A stretch of 64,000 bases of DNA, taken from NCBI GenBank assembly GCA_030068145.1, contig JAPJBO010000459.1, forward strand, positions 114,001 to 178,000, given 5' to 3'. A program made the position numbers and the translations under genes. The stretch comes from Diplonema papillatum. Lineage: Eukaryota > Euglenozoa > Diplonemea > Diplonemida > Diplonemidae. Below, in pieces: positions 1-11,231 of the stretch. The notes under the pieces were generated by a model. That model made no database searches. It was not told the DNA's origin and saw only the letters and a list, made by a program, of their open reading frames with translations. Position 1 is the first letter of the stretch, and every line of letters begins with the position of its first letter.

Positions 1-849
1 ACCTCCAGACCAGAAGTACACAACCGTACGTGTCTGCCAGATTGAGAGGAGCTGTCGCATCCCCCGCAGCCACCCAGTGTACGACTGGCGGAGTAATCGA
101 GGAAGAGCCTTCTGGATAGTGGTACATACCATCCACCGTACACCACATGCTATACCATCCTACACCCCGTAGAGGATACTACGAAGTGCTGTTCGTGTGG
201 TGCTATGCATACTGCATACCGTCCAGCAGCGCGTAGCAGACCTGTAAAGACAGGCGCTTCGTTCTGTGTCCCCGGTATGTGGCACTGACACGGTCGGTAC
301 GTTGCACTCGTGCGATGACATCAGTACATCGTATCCAGCGCATTGCTATGGTAGTGCCGGACTTTTCGGGAGCCGCACTGCGGCGAAGGCGATTTGGCAC
401 AGGCTGTGCACACCGGCTCAGGCGGGGGTTGCCGGCAACGAAGAGAGTTGCAGTATGGATAGAAGAAAATCAGTGGTGTCAACCTGAGGTACTCTCAGGG
501 CCGCCCGCGTGATAAAGCCGTTGAGCAGCGGCCGCCGGCTTGTCCGATTTACCACCTTTTTGGAAGTAGCTGGTTTTTTTAAAAATCAAACTACTCTGTG
601 GAAAGTCCCTAACTCGCAGGGAAAGCTCCAGCCGGAGAGTCAGGTGAAACGCGCTAGCCGCGACACGACACGGCGAAGTACCACCAGGATTTCGCCGCAC
701 GGCTCCCTCTCTTTCGGGTCCATACAAGTGTACTTGACCTGAAATCCCTTTCTGGTAATTCAGGATCGGGCCGGGCCGCGTCCTGAAGGATTGACACAGC
801 TCGTCTTCCTTGCAGGCGTTTGTGTTTTCGCGCATGGTTAACGGGGTTC
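1..849. other. No gene recognised
   Basis: No reading frame here looks like a conserved protein, and the short open frames on both strands overlap one another without coding character. The last, membrane-anchor exon of the Miro gene that ends near position 2223 could in principle lie in this direction or beyond the edge, but I could not identify it. Confidence 0.4.
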
Positions 850-975
850 CTGGTGCTGCGATGTCAACACGGCTGCATCGAGTGCCCGAGGGATGGCCAG
901 AAGTTTCAAGGTCTGAGGGGACTCCGCGCGCATGAGAGACGTTGCCACCTCGCGGGTGTGAGATTCTAATCCACG
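850..975 (+). pseudogene. C2H2-finger fragment of a dispersed retroelement-like repeat
   Basis: The frame from about 852 to its stop at 973 encodes a zinc finger of the form C-Q-H-G-C ... F-Q-G-L-R-G-L-R-A-H-E-R-R-C. The pattern 'GLxxHxRRC' is typical of N-terminal fingers in non-LTR retrotransposon proteins. A second copy, close to identical over about 150 bases including non-coding sequence after the stop, lies on the minus strand at 36430-36600, so this is a repeat and not a host gene. No reverse transcriptase domain is seen nearby, so it is a fragment. The element type is inferred from the finger alone. Confidence 0.5.
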
Positions 976-1469
976 TCATTTGAGCCTCATCGGGCCCGCG
1001 CTGTTGTTGGGCCAAGTGACACGGCCGACCGTCGGCCTGTGAACCTCGGCTCGGGTTCGGGTGGACAACTTTTGCCGGCAACGAAGCAATCGAGCTACTG
1101 TCGCCGAGTCAGGCTATACACCCCGGCGGCGGCACCGGCCAACACGCTGGTCAAAGCGCACAGCTTCCCGATGCGGCAGCACAGGCTTCGACTTTCTGTG
1201 GGATGTGTCATCAAATAGACGATGTGCGGTTTGCGAGGGAGTGCCCGCAGTATCATACTGGTCGGCTAGTCATAGATGGATGGACGCCTACCGTAGGCAT
1301 CCATGGGCGGCTTCTCTGGGTGCGTGGCCATAGAGGATTTTTAGGAGGGACTTTCGTTGAGCGCAGTCCCCTGGATTGATTGTTGCTGCTCATCATTTTC
1401 CTTCAGCATTGCATGTCTGCTAAGCGGCAGTCATAGCCTCACGGTCGGTGGTCTTCCCCTTCGTTTACT
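976..1469. other. No gene recognised
   Basis: Intergenic or intronic sequence without a supportable coding frame. A run of G residues at about 1476-1483 leads into the next repeat. Confidence 0.4.
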
Positions 1470-1836
1470 TGTAAGGGGGGGGATTGCCACCGTAAAAAGA
1501 AGACAAGTCAGTGCTGCCTAGCGAGTCGCAGTCACAATCAGGGTGAGTGCCCTGAGTTTTTTAGCTGATTGCTGAGACACGGTTGCAGCCTTCTTCCCGT
1601 GACGGATTCGCCTGTGCTCTAGTAACACGGGTGGTCCTGGCTGTGACGAGCTACGAACAGCCGCCTGACAAACCAGACTCACACCGCAGTCCTGTCTGCA
1701 GACACTCAGGTTCCGCGCTGATGATGGTCCGATTTATGTGTCCGTGGCTTAAAGGACCGAAACACAGCGCAGACGGGACCAGTGCGGTGTTGAGCACATA
1801 CCCATTCCAAGCACGTTCTTGCAATCCCTACCCCGA
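1470..1836 (-). repeat. Dispersed repeat family B, long copy
   Basis: About 365 bases that recur, reverse-complemented, at 15480-15845 with few differences. Shorter related copies sit at 2515-2690, 15985-16150, several times in 22660-23390, and at 37584-37660. The most conserved core reads 'gcttggaatgggtatgtgct' in the orientation of the 15.5 kb copy. No open frame is shared by the copies. It behaves like a non-autonomous mobile element. Its terminal structure and target duplication could not be defined by eye. Confidence 0.65.
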
Positions 1837-1859
1837 AACCCCCGTATTGCGGAATTGGG

Positions 1860-2075
1860 TTTGTGTGCTACGTGCTGCTACACCGTGTAGAGGATACAGT
1901 GCTGCTGCTGTGCTGCTGTGTGGTGGTGTGCATGCATACACATACGTGCTACTGCTACGTACACCCACGAGCATGTACTGCTATGCACTGTGCTGCTACT
2001 GCTACATGCACCGCTGCTGCTACGTGCAACGCTGCTACGTGCTGTACTGCTAGTGGAAACGGCGAGGGCTACATC
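1860..2075. repeat. Degenerate CTG/CTA-rich low-complexity tract
   Basis: About 200 bases of imperfect gctgct/gctact triplets mixed with a CA/TG-rich segment. The open frames through it are compositional artefacts (Cys, Leu, Tyr and Thr rich). Confidence 0.6.
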
Positions 2076-2222
2076 TTATAAGCGTACTGGACTTTTGCCG
2101 CAGTGGCAAGTTGTGTAAGCCCTGTCCGGACCGTTTCGACACTCAGGGCAAATCAAGCCAGACCAGACTGCGCTACTTGGGCCGAAGACAAAACAAACAG
2201 CGATGAACGGTGCAATGAATAC

Positions 2223-5200
2223 CTTTTCCGATGTAATCGTCAGGGTATCGGCAAAGCATTGCGATGCTGACCGGCAGATCGTCGATGTCGTTGACCTGGG
2301 GTAAGAATTGGCATATTTCGAGGTAGAACTCAGAGGAAGGAAAGGGGGATGCAGAGGTTGGAGGGGGACACCGTAGTTTAGTGTTTGGGCGCGATTCTGC
2401 CTCTCATGCATGTTTGACAACAACAGGAAGCGTGGACAGCATTTTCTCTATTTTTGGACAACAATTCTAGGTGTTGTAATTGCTGGCCTCAAAGCCGCCA
2501 CTGACGAGCTTGCTCGATCGATGGATGGTCCTGGCTGTGCCGTGCTACCGGCTGCCTGACAAACCAGACTCCCACCGCTGTCCTGCCGGCAGACATTCCG
2601 CACTTTCGCGCTGATGGTCCGCTTTCTGTGACGGACCGTTGCGGTCTTGAGCACATACCCATTCCAGCGTGCGGTGTAAACAAGCCCTGTTTGGTGGAGT
2701 TCCGCGCTCCTGCCGAATTGATGGCTCACAAAATGGATTTGCCTGCGCTCTCAGCAGCGAATATTCAATGGGAGAACATTGAAGGCCGAAGTGGAGAAGA
2801 TTTCGGTGTCAACAGCGATTGGACATGGGTCCATCGGTCCTGAGGCAAGGTGCTCTTTTTCTGCAACAGCACTACTGTTTCCGCACGCGCAGTTAAAATC
2901 AGGAAATCCAACTGCTAACAAAAAAGGTGCCACGGAACTGCTGCTTAAGGCAGTGTGCAGGCTAATCCACGTGGTTCATGTACTCAAAATATCTCAGGAT
3001 CAGTCGTTTGAGTCTTGATTGGCTGATGCGGTAGCCAGGAGGCCCAATTTTCCCCAACTGCGGCAACTCCCAAGGTACCAGCAAAGCAGCTTCCAGGACT
3101 TAACCGTGGCTTATCCTTTGGATGGCAATTCAACACACCTCTTTGAGCGAAGCTGACGGGGCGTAGCACGAGACCATCGCCGGGGGCCAGCATAGACACC
3201 GCTCCTTCGCAAACTCGTGGGGCTGGACGGAGTACTCTTGATCCTGCAACGCCGACAGGCCGTTGCCCAAGAGATCGACCTTCGTCATCACGAGGAGTGC
3301 CTGTGGTGAAGAGAAGTGTTGCACGTTTTCCTTCTTTCGAATCCGGCAACAGTCGTCCTCTTGAGGTGTGCTTTCGATTTACTTTGTGTCTAACAGGAGC
3401 AGCAGCTGGATCTGGCAGGTGAGCAGCGACACCTCCCCTTACTGCGAGCACAAGTGTGCCAGGGAAAGCCTTCCATTCGTCCATTCGCAGGCACTTCCGT
3501 TTTCAATCAAACGCATTTGTCCTTGCCTCTTGCCGACAGCAATGGTTGTAAATTTGTTGCATTCGTGTGTGGTCCTTTTAAGATGGATTGTGTCTGGCGC
3601 TCTCTCTTCCTTTGGATTGCCGCCCGAGGGAACGGGCTGTGCGCCGAAACTCGACGCCGGTCTCTCCGGATTGCACCAGGAGAGAACTTCGCGGCGGATC
3701 ACAAAGCACCCGCCCTGCACGAGTGTGTCCCTGGTGGTTGCCTTAGTGTGATTGTCAGGCCTTCGACTACCTGAGCAACGCACTATGCACGGCAATAGCA
3801 ATATGCCCTGCAGGATTTGCATAACTTTCAAACGTCGAAAAAAAGGCATACAGGCATCTTTTTCAAGCGCGCGACGAGCGGGTACTTTTCTGCCACGTAG
3901 CTGAAGCTGTAGACGTCATCGCCATCGTAAGAGAGCAGAACGGCGTCAATGTGCGACATGAAAGTCTTGTCCTTGAGTAGCGTTGCGACCAGCTTGTCCG
4001 GAATCTCGTGCAGCTGTCAGTGTTACGACTTGAGAGAGAGACCAGCCGCGAATAATACGCGGCCGCGAACAAGGAAAACAAAATAGCGCGTGCAAAGGTC
4101 GCGTGTATGGGGGGGTTTTGTTTGTGCGCACAAGCGGTTTCACCTGATTTGGTGAGTTGCTTTTCGTACGCTGCCAACTACTAATTTTTAGTACCAACAA
4201 TGCATTGTTAACACAAAGAACAATTTTCCTCTCTTTTTTTAAGCGCTATTTGCTGCGGAGTAGAAGGAACGTTTTGCGTTAACAACATGCTTTGTTGGTA
4301 TAGAAATTGGTTGGCAGCGATATCCATAAAACCTACAAAAGCAGGTGAGTCCCGCTGGCGCGCACAACCCAAAGAAAAGCGCCAATGGTCCGAACTACAC
4401 AGGAACTACGCTATAACGGGGCACGGCGCTATTGCACGGTACAACCGAAATGTGCGGCAAAAAGAGACGTGGGCTCCTTAGCGCGCACAGCCGGAAAAAA
4501 AAAAGCGGAATCCTGACGTGTAAAGTCAGGTTTGTTTTGGGCACGAAAGAAAAGGGGAGGTACGAGGCGGATTCAGTCAATTGCAGTCCCGTGCATACTG
4601 AAGTGTATGTCGCCGGTTGTTCAATCCGGAATCGTCGCGACACGCGATTGTCGGAAACACCGGTGCGCATATTTCTGCGGTCCACGAAGCAATTCCTACA
4701 GCAACAGCCAGGCGAACACCAACGACCAGCTCTCCGAGGCCCGCGAGGAGCTCGCGACAGAACGGGCAATCGCGGCCTCCATGGCGAGGCAGAACGCCGC
4801 GACCCTCGAGGCGCTACAGGTATGGGTCCCATTTACGGAAAAAGAATCTTGGGCAACGCTGTAAGATGTGCAGGACGGATGAGAACGCACAGGAACCATC
4901 GAAGCTCGAAAGGGACCAAGAACGCACCGAAGGGATCCCCCAAGCGCGACGCACGCGGCGGGGCTCTGTGTGTACTACCCTGTAATCAACAGCGATGTCG
5001 CCTCAGCAGGCACATTCGTGGATCTGCTCGGAAGTCCAGGCAAGAGCAAGCACGCCCGAGCCCCAGCGAACACGAGCAACAAGTTCACCTTCTCAGGATC
5101 TCTGAGGTTTTCACAGGCTCGTCGTGCATGTTTAGGCAGCACGGTTCGCGTTCTTTGTCTCGAGTTTCACTACTACACCGGATTATTTTTCCACTGCAGG

Positions 5201-5570
5201 CTTGGGGCTTGGTGCAAACCTGCCAGGGCTTGTCCTTCTTGGCCGGGGGACGTCACTCCATAACGGGGAGCGGTCTGCTGACGAATGGGGAGCGGGGCGA
5301 AGGTCACACAGATGGCAAACAGTGCCACCAGTACGCTGGTCGTATGTTTAACGCGACAAACGGACTGAGAAGTGCAAACTCTTACTCCACCTGAATGTAC
5401 CGTACCGTTTGCCGGGGGTCAGAGCCCCCCGGACCCCCCCCTTTGGAAGATTCGGGTGACCTAAACAAAAGCTCCTCGGGGTTTCAGAGGGGGAAAAGCA
5501 AATTGATTATTGAGACGGAATTTGGAAAACTGAGACAAAATCAAGCTAATAATAGCCTGTTTGTTCGTGC

Positions 5571-5604
<34 letters not shown>

Positions 5605-8600
5605 AGTGGGGGGGAGAAAGAAAAGGCGCCGACGTCACGGTTGTCTGTGTCTGGGTGGCCAACCTCAAGTTCTGCGACGACTTGACAGGTTCTGCTGGTT
5701 TCTTCTCCTTCCAGCTTGGGTCCTTCATTTTCGTCACGGAACTTGACATTTTTGCCCCGAGGTACGTAAGTGCTTCGGCCCATTCCACCTCGACTGGTGT
5801 TCAACTTGAAGATGGAGGCCCAAAGACGAAGCTTTTGGAAACTTCATGGGGATGATTTGTGCCGTTGAGTATCAGAAGAGGGGCCTTCCCCACTTCCACA
5901 TGCTGGTTTGGGCTGAAGAGAACGACGAACCGAAACCGAAGATTCCTGATCAGATGATCAATGCGCATCTTCCGGATCCGAAGACCTGTTTAAGGCAGTA
6001 TCGAAGCACTGCATGCATGTCTGATGCGAGGACATTCAGAATGCCATTTGCAAGGTGAAAGAGAATGATGGCGTTGCAAGAGTCAAAAGTCATTTTTCCG
6101 AAGGCCATGTTCGACCCTCGTTTTCAACCTGACAACAACAGAAGAACAGGCGCACCACCAGCGGAATACCAGAAAATCCAAAAAAAAATCTGGAAAGCCG
6201 AGAAGCTGCCCTTTTCAGTTCGTGACGTCAGTTATGCTGTCGCAAACAACATACACGTGCTGGTAAAATTTAATTCTGTTCGCATCAAAACTTGGAGCCG
6301 GTTGGGTCTCCAGAGGGGTTGGTTTTCACTCCTTTGTCTTTTCTGGCAGGAAACGCAGCAACAGCAGCAAGAACAGAAGCAACAAGCTCCAAAGGGGATC
6401 AAGTACTTCAAATATCTTTTCAGCGGCACGCTCTGAGTCTCGCGTCACTCCGCCTCCCCAGCTCGCAACCAACAGTCTGCTCTAGCAAGCCGGCTGCAAG
6501 TCCGCGAGGAACTTTCAATGGCAAACGCCCGACTGACGCGCCTCCCCAAACGTGAATCTTGCTCCTGGCCGGGTCGTATGGTACTGCAACAGCGAGGCAG
6601 TGATCTTGAGGGCTCGCAGGAGAAAGCACGACGACGTTGTTGTCATCGCGGTAGGCGAGTATGCACGGTGCCTACGGTGGAGCATGCCGACAAGCGATCT
6701 ATAAACCAGGCGGATGAGACGGCCTACGAGAGGGCCCATCGAGACAGGAACCCGAAAAAGCTCGATGTCGAGCTTTTTGGCTCGATGTCGAGCTTTTTGG
6801 CACTGGAAAAACGGCGAGGAACAGTGGGACTGTCAGCAGACAGCAATTTGCGCGGTACTGGCAGCCGCCCACCGAGCAGAGACGGGAAAGGGAGCCTCGG
6901 GAGACACGGAGGCGGATCGGGTGTACACTGACATCGACGAAACAGAGGGCCTCGACCACCCGGCGAACCAGCGATGCGGCACATCACAAACCGCGTGAAC
7001 GCATTGTGCGCCGCTCCGCTGCATGATGGGCATCGCTTGTCCTGAGATATCTTGACTGAGCTGACTAACTGCGAAAGGACGGTAGGCAAACAGTTTGAGG
7101 GGACTGACAATTGGCAGGGGAAAAGACAGAGAGACCCAAGCGGGTGATTTTTCAAAAAAAAAATATTTTTCGAAAAAATTGGCCCGAAAACAGTGTCCCC
7201 AGTCTTTTGAGGCACGTTTACGGCCAGGCATATTCCTAACTTCTCGGGAATTGGGAAAAAGTGGGAAAAAAGTAAAAACCACTGCCCTGAACCCCAGGGG
7301 AGTATGTAACCCTCTTTTCCACTTTCATCCACTGTTTTTCAAGGAACTTCAGGCAAGCGGAGTAAAAGGGACACCCAGGCGTGTCTGCGTAGTCTCTATG
7401 CAAAATGGAAATCCAAAATCTGAAGGGGGGGAAAAAGAAGAAGTGCGCGGTTGTGTTGACAGCGGCACTGGCCTTGGTCCACGCCCACCTCTTCGATGGC
7501 TGGCGCTGATGCTGACGCTGGTTCTGGCTCTGCTCCCGACTGCAAACTCACCTTTTTCGGCCACTGCGCCCTTCACGGGTCCGGACTAACTCTTGCTTTT
7601 CGCACTATCATCGCCGCGCTACTCAACAATAACGTTGGCACACCGAACATGCCAACAACACCGAGACTTTTCGACGGCTTACGGCCCGAGACCACGGTCA
7701 CCACAAGATGTCTGCACAAAATGTAATCACTGTGGCGTAAGGCTGCCGATCACAAATGCATCAAACCAGTCTTTCACAGCATCAACAAGATGGTTATGAT
7801 CCAACTTCAAAGGGTCGACAAGGACGGAACCGCAGACCGCACCGCCGTACACCCAGAGAGCACACAATCCGGTTACCAGGGCTGAACACGCAGCTGGATT
7901 TGAAGTCGGTGGCGGTACACACTGGCAGCAACAACGCCGGGAACTACCGCATCCACGTCTGCAACGCTATCGCAGACACTAACCAGCAACGGACGAGCTT
8001 TGACGGGCTACAAAAGTGCAGCACGGCTACCACGCTTCTTCTTACCTTCCGTCGGCAGTGGACTCGACGCAAGACCTACTCGAACCATACGAGGAGATGA
8101 AATGTCCCAAAATCCGAGCACTGCAGAATCTCCGCAACCCACTCAGTGCCAGTACTGCCACGCGCGCACGACGGAAACAGACCGTCTTGTGCGACGGGGT
8201 GATTTGCCTTGTACAAGTGCTAAGTATTCGTAGGAAATACTCATCTTCAAAAATCGCCAGAAATCGCCCTTTTACCCTATTTGGGGTGTACACGGGGTGT
8301 ACTTGGGAAGTTCTTAGTAAGTTCATCGGAAGTTAAGTCATCTACTGTGGATCACACCATTAGATACAACAAAAAGGGTTCCACACACCACGAGATCGAA
8401 GAGGTCGTTTTCCTCCGTCCCTGTCGACCTCGGGACGAGGCTGATGGAATGCTCCTTGGTCGGCTCGTACCCGTCCTCTGCGTGCGTGCAGTTCTCGCTC
8501 GAGGCGAGCCGCCGGCGGAGGCTGGTCTTGCCGCACCTCGGCGATCCGAGCAGCAGGCACTGCAGCACGTTCGGCAGCTCCTCGTCGGTCTTGCGGTACT

Positions 8601-9774
8601 CGCGCTTCTTTTTCCGCACGAACAGCCGGTTCGGGTCGTCGTCGTACCCCCAGCACCGCGCGAACACGACGAGGTGCTGGTGCTTGCAGACGGTGATGAA
8701 CCGCCAGCTCGACACGAACGCCTCCTTCGTGTACGGCGCCGGGTGCTCCCGCGACCCGGGGAGCCCGGAGACGTAAGCCCACGGCGGCTCGCCTGCGGAC
8801 GTCATCTGCGTGCTGGGCGTGAACTTCCAGAGGTCGTGCGGCGTCGGCGCTCCGTCGTAGATCCCCGAGAGGAACTCCACCCCGCAGAAGCTGAGCTGCA
8901 GCATCTCGGACACCGGGTCGAGCTCTATGTGCTCGAGGTCCGACGGAGACCAGGGGTTCCCGTTGGCGGTGTGGATCCCCGTTTCCCGCAGGGCCTTCCA
9001 CAGCCCCCGGAGCCTCTGCCAGTAGTCCTCGTGGTCGGCGGCCGCGAGCCAGCTCTCGCAGAGGGACAGGATCGCGTAGTTCGTGAGATGCCCGGCGAGC
9101 GACACGAAGTTGCTGATCTTGAGCTGCGCCTGCTGCTCCTCGATCGCGTGCCGGGTCTCCTCGACCTCCTCCTCCGACACTTCGACGGCCCGCGTCGCCG
9201 TCAGCAAATTCGCGAATTCGGCGTCATCGAGCGCACCGTCCTTGTCCTCGTCATACCACCAAAACAGCCGCTGCACAGCCCTCCACCCGACAGAAGTGAA
9301 GTTGCCCTGCGGCCGGTCCCACAGGACGTGGGCGGGGTGCTCAACCGCGTGATACAGCGACCACCAGAGGCCTTCGAGCTCCTCCTCCGACGACGCGGGG
9401 AACGTGCCCAAAAAAAATCGAGATTCGTTGAACCGCTGCTCCCACTCGTCGTAGGCTTCGGAGGGTGAGTCGGTCGACAGCACGACCGCGAAGGGCGCCT
9501 GCTTCGGTCCGGTCTGCGCGGCGGCCAGGGCCGAGCACTCGTCGGCGGTGCCCGAGAGGATGTACACCATCGCGTGTGCGTTCGGCGGCTTGCCGGGGAG
9601 CACGGTGACGGCGGCTTCGAGGTCCTCGTCGTCGACCTCCTCCTCGGCCTCGAACCGGAGGCTGCCCGCCCATCCGCCCTTCGCCGGCGCGCGGTTGCTG
9701 ACGCACGGGCAGAGCCCGAGGAACTGGATCAGCTTCTTGACGCCTGTCGGGTCGCCAGAGACCCCGACATTCAT
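2223..9774 (-). CDS. MIRO: Miro: mitochondrial Rho GTPase with EF hand
   Basis: Miro proteins are tail-anchored in the outer mitochondrial membrane and couple mitochondria to motors and ER contacts, sensing calcium through EF hands. Four exons were assembled: 9774-8389 (residues 1-462), 4013-3852 (463-516), 3300-3139 (517-570) and 2295-2223 (571-594 plus one base). All have GT-AG borders and joins in frame. Residues 1-130 form a Rho-like domain with degraded nucleotide motifs (GDPTGVKK in place of GxxxxGK[ST]; STDS in place of NKxD). An EF loop DEDKDGALDDAE lies at 175-186. The second GTPase domain keeps an intact P-loop GSPRCGKT (410-417) and TKVD (522-525). The family's order and length (about 600-620) fit. 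The start is the ATG at 9774, directly after a possible acceptor, so a 5' exon is possible. The C-terminal membrane-anchor exon was not found. Identification is firm, and the exon borders are my reading. Confidence 0.88.
2515..2690 (-). repeat. Degenerate copy of dispersed repeat family B
   Basis: Related to the 1470-1836 copy but diverged (shared segments around 'gacaaaccagactc' and 'gagcacatacccattcca'). It lies in the last Miro intron. The rest of that intron (2296-3138) shows no convincing exon. Confidence 0.5.
4118..4350. repeat. Dispersed repeat family C, inverted pair in Miro intron
   Basis: Positions 4118-4215 carry a roughly 100-base repeat with the core 'aactactaatttttagtacc' that also occurs at 16335-16436 and 25430-25525, both inside DRC2 introns. 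About 60 bases further on, 4275-4350 holds a diverged reverse-complement copy ('tttgttggtatagaaattgg...caaaagcaggtgag'). The two can pair as a hairpin just upstream of the Miro exon at 4013. Confidence 0.55.
4702..4819 (+). other. Possible coiled-coil exon fragment, plus strand
   Basis: The frame ending at the donor-like cag^gtatgg (4819/4820) encodes an Ala/Glu/Arg-rich heptad-like stretch (LSEAREELATERAIAAS), preceded by acceptor-like cag at 4701 or 4707. GC content and residue use resemble the real exons of this window. It lies within the large Miro intron and opposite to that gene. No further exons were linked, so it may be an exon fragment carried by a mobile element (a Helitron remnant is 1 kb away) or part of an unrecognised gene. 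Confidence 0.25.
5820..6245 (+). pseudogene. Decayed Helitron Rep/helicase fragment
   Basis: The frame from about 5846 reads ICAVEYQKRGLPHFHMLVWA, the hallmark of the Helitron-like N-terminal/Rep region (EfQKRGLPHxHxLxw). It is followed by an acidic, proline-rich segment as in that family. The continuing homology (LFKAVSKHCMHV ... FPKAMFDPRF) changes frame and crosses an in-frame stop near 6031, so the element is dead. No helicase domain or Helitron termini were recognised. It lies inside the 8389-4013 Miro intron. A 30-base A tract begins at 5573 just upstream. Confidence 0.7.
6425..6671 (-). other. Possible WD-like exon fragment in Miro intron
   Basis: After an acceptor-like tag at 6672-6674 the minus strand encodes an open phase-0 segment beginning APCILAYRDDNNVVVLS and containing ARSKIHVWGG, which resembles the end of a WD-type beta-propeller blade. 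It does not fit between the Miro exons at 8389 and 4013, whose domain reads through without a gap. It could be an exon fragment of another gene or a chance frame. Confidence 0.2.
6780..8330. other. Miro intron sequence, no gene recognised
   Basis: This part of the large Miro intron contains a 20-base direct duplication near 6759-6800, an A/T palindrome near 7155-7180, and several short open frames on both strands that show no recognisable domain. A Cys/His-containing frame on the plus strand near 8100-8233 was considered and is too short to call. Confidence 0.35.
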
Positions 9775-10505
9775 CTGCGTACCCCCCTTCCCCCCACCCC
9801 AAGTGATGCACTGGTCCAAAAACCTCGTAGGAGAAACCCCCCAGATACAGAGACAAATACTTGGGCGAAGTTTCAACGCAGCATTTTGAACAGTAGGGTG
9901 CGAAGGAAGTTGAAGACTCAGAGCAATCAAAAACTTCGAAAACACAGCACGAAGCACATGAAGACCCCCAGCAACGCAAGCACGGAGGAATATCGGGTCT
10001 TGTACATTCTTCCGCACGAGTAGTGCAGTCTCGTGGTCGGAGAACCACAGCGAGCCGGGCGCCTGCTTCGGTCCGGTCTGCGCGGCGGCCAGGGCCGAGC
10101 ACTCGTCGGCGGTGCCCGAGAGGATGTACACCATCGCGTGCGCGTTCGGCGGAGCACGGTGACGGCGGCTTCGAGGTCCTCGTCGTCGACCTCCTCCTCG
10201 GCCTCGAACCGGAGGCTGCCCGCCCATCCGCCCTTCGCCGGCGCGCGGTTGCTGACGCACGGGCAGAGCCCGAGGAACTGGATCAGCTTCTTGACGCCTG
10301 TCGGGTCGCCAGAGACCCCGACATTCATCTGCGTACTCCCCTTCCCCCCACCCCAAGTGATGCACTGGTCCAAAAATCTCTACGTGAACTTGCACTCTAA
10401 AAACGCTGGAGAAACCCCCCCAGATACAGAGAGACAAATACTTGTCCAAGCCTGGAGAGACTTCCGGCTTTGTATCTTCTTCGCACAAGTAATGCAGTCG
10501 TGATC
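9495..10505 (-). repeat. Tandem duplication containing Miro first-exon sequence
   Basis: About 540 bases at 9495-10035 recur at 10057-10505 in the same orientation. The shared part includes the beginning of the Miro first exon and its 5' flank, down to matching ends near 'cgagtagtgcag'/'caagtaatgcag'. The copy nearest the intact exon keeps the frame. Confidence 0.75.
10057..10328 (-). pseudogene. Truncated, frameshifted copy of Miro exon 1 start
   Basis: It starts with the same ATG context as the intact exon (ATG at 10328) but lacks 10 bases (the cttgccgggg of 9587-9596), which shifts the frame. The similarity to coding sequence breaks off near 10057, after about 90 codons. No EF hand or second GTPase domain follows. 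It therefore cannot encode Miro by itself. It could serve as an alternative non-coding first exon, but nothing in the sequence requires this. Confidence 0.7.
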
Positions 10506-10579
10506 TAGCTTGGTTCGCCATTTAACCTTCGTCCGCGGCTACCGGGTTTTCTGTGAGGACCACCTCATTAGAGGTGGAC

Positions 10580-10980
10580 GTTCCCCATTGAGTATTCCTC
10601 GTTCAAAAAATTTCTTGCCAGAATCTGGTGGACGGATACCCTACAGAGGCAAGAGTTCGTCCGTGGCAATCCGGGCTGTAGCGAATATAGGACAGGTCTC
10701 CCTAAAGACGTGCTGTCCTCCCCATTTGCGTACTCCTCGTTCAAAAATCTTCTTGCCAGAATCTGGTGGACGGATACCCTACAGTGGCAAGAGTTCGTCC
10801 GTGGCAATCCGGGCTTTCTCTTGGAATGCAGCATGCAGGACAGGTTTCCCTACTTAATTAGACGTGCTGTCCTCTTCATTGAGTATTCCTCGTTCAAGAG
10901 TCTTCTTGCCAGAATCTGGTGGACGGTCACCCTACAGTGGCAAGAGTTCGTCCGTGGCAATCCGGGCTTTCTACCAACAC
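10580..10980 (+). repeat. Three-copy tandem repeat, about 145 bp period
   Basis: Segments beginning near 10588, 10733 and 10878 each contain 'ttgccagaatctggtggacg' followed by 'gagttcgtccgtggcaatcc'. The copies differ at scattered positions and in spacer length. No coding function is apparent. Confidence 0.75.
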
Positions 10981-11231
10981 GCCGCAGGACAGGACTGCCT
11001 CAAGACGCATGCTGCCCCTCCCCCATTAGCGGACGCATTAACCTTGCCACCACGTCGCTTCAAGTGCTGCAGCAGAACGCCAGGAACGAAACGCATTAGC
11101 CCGCGACATTGCAAACGAAGAGCACCAGGTCAAAGACAAGGGTGGAAAGAGAGGCGCCCCACGCACAATGAAGCCCAGCGTCAGAGACTGGAGGTTATAA
11201 AGCAGGGCCACGCCTGTCTCCGCCCCCCCCC

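Noticed and set aside
3640-3760. Minus-strand frame DTLVQGGCFVIRREVLSW as a Miro exon
   Set aside because: The Miro exons on both sides (3852 and 3300) join directly in phase and in homology, leaving no room for it.
8281-9468. 395-codon plus-strand ORF
   Set aside because: Exact antisense of the Miro first exon. GC-rich codons leave the opposite strand open, and the minus frame carries the EF hand and P-loop.
9775-10521. Minus-strand frame extending the Miro exon upstream into one 727-codon ORF
   Set aside because: The extension runs through the frameshifted duplicate and intergenic sequence. The similarity to Miro starts at the ATG at 9774.
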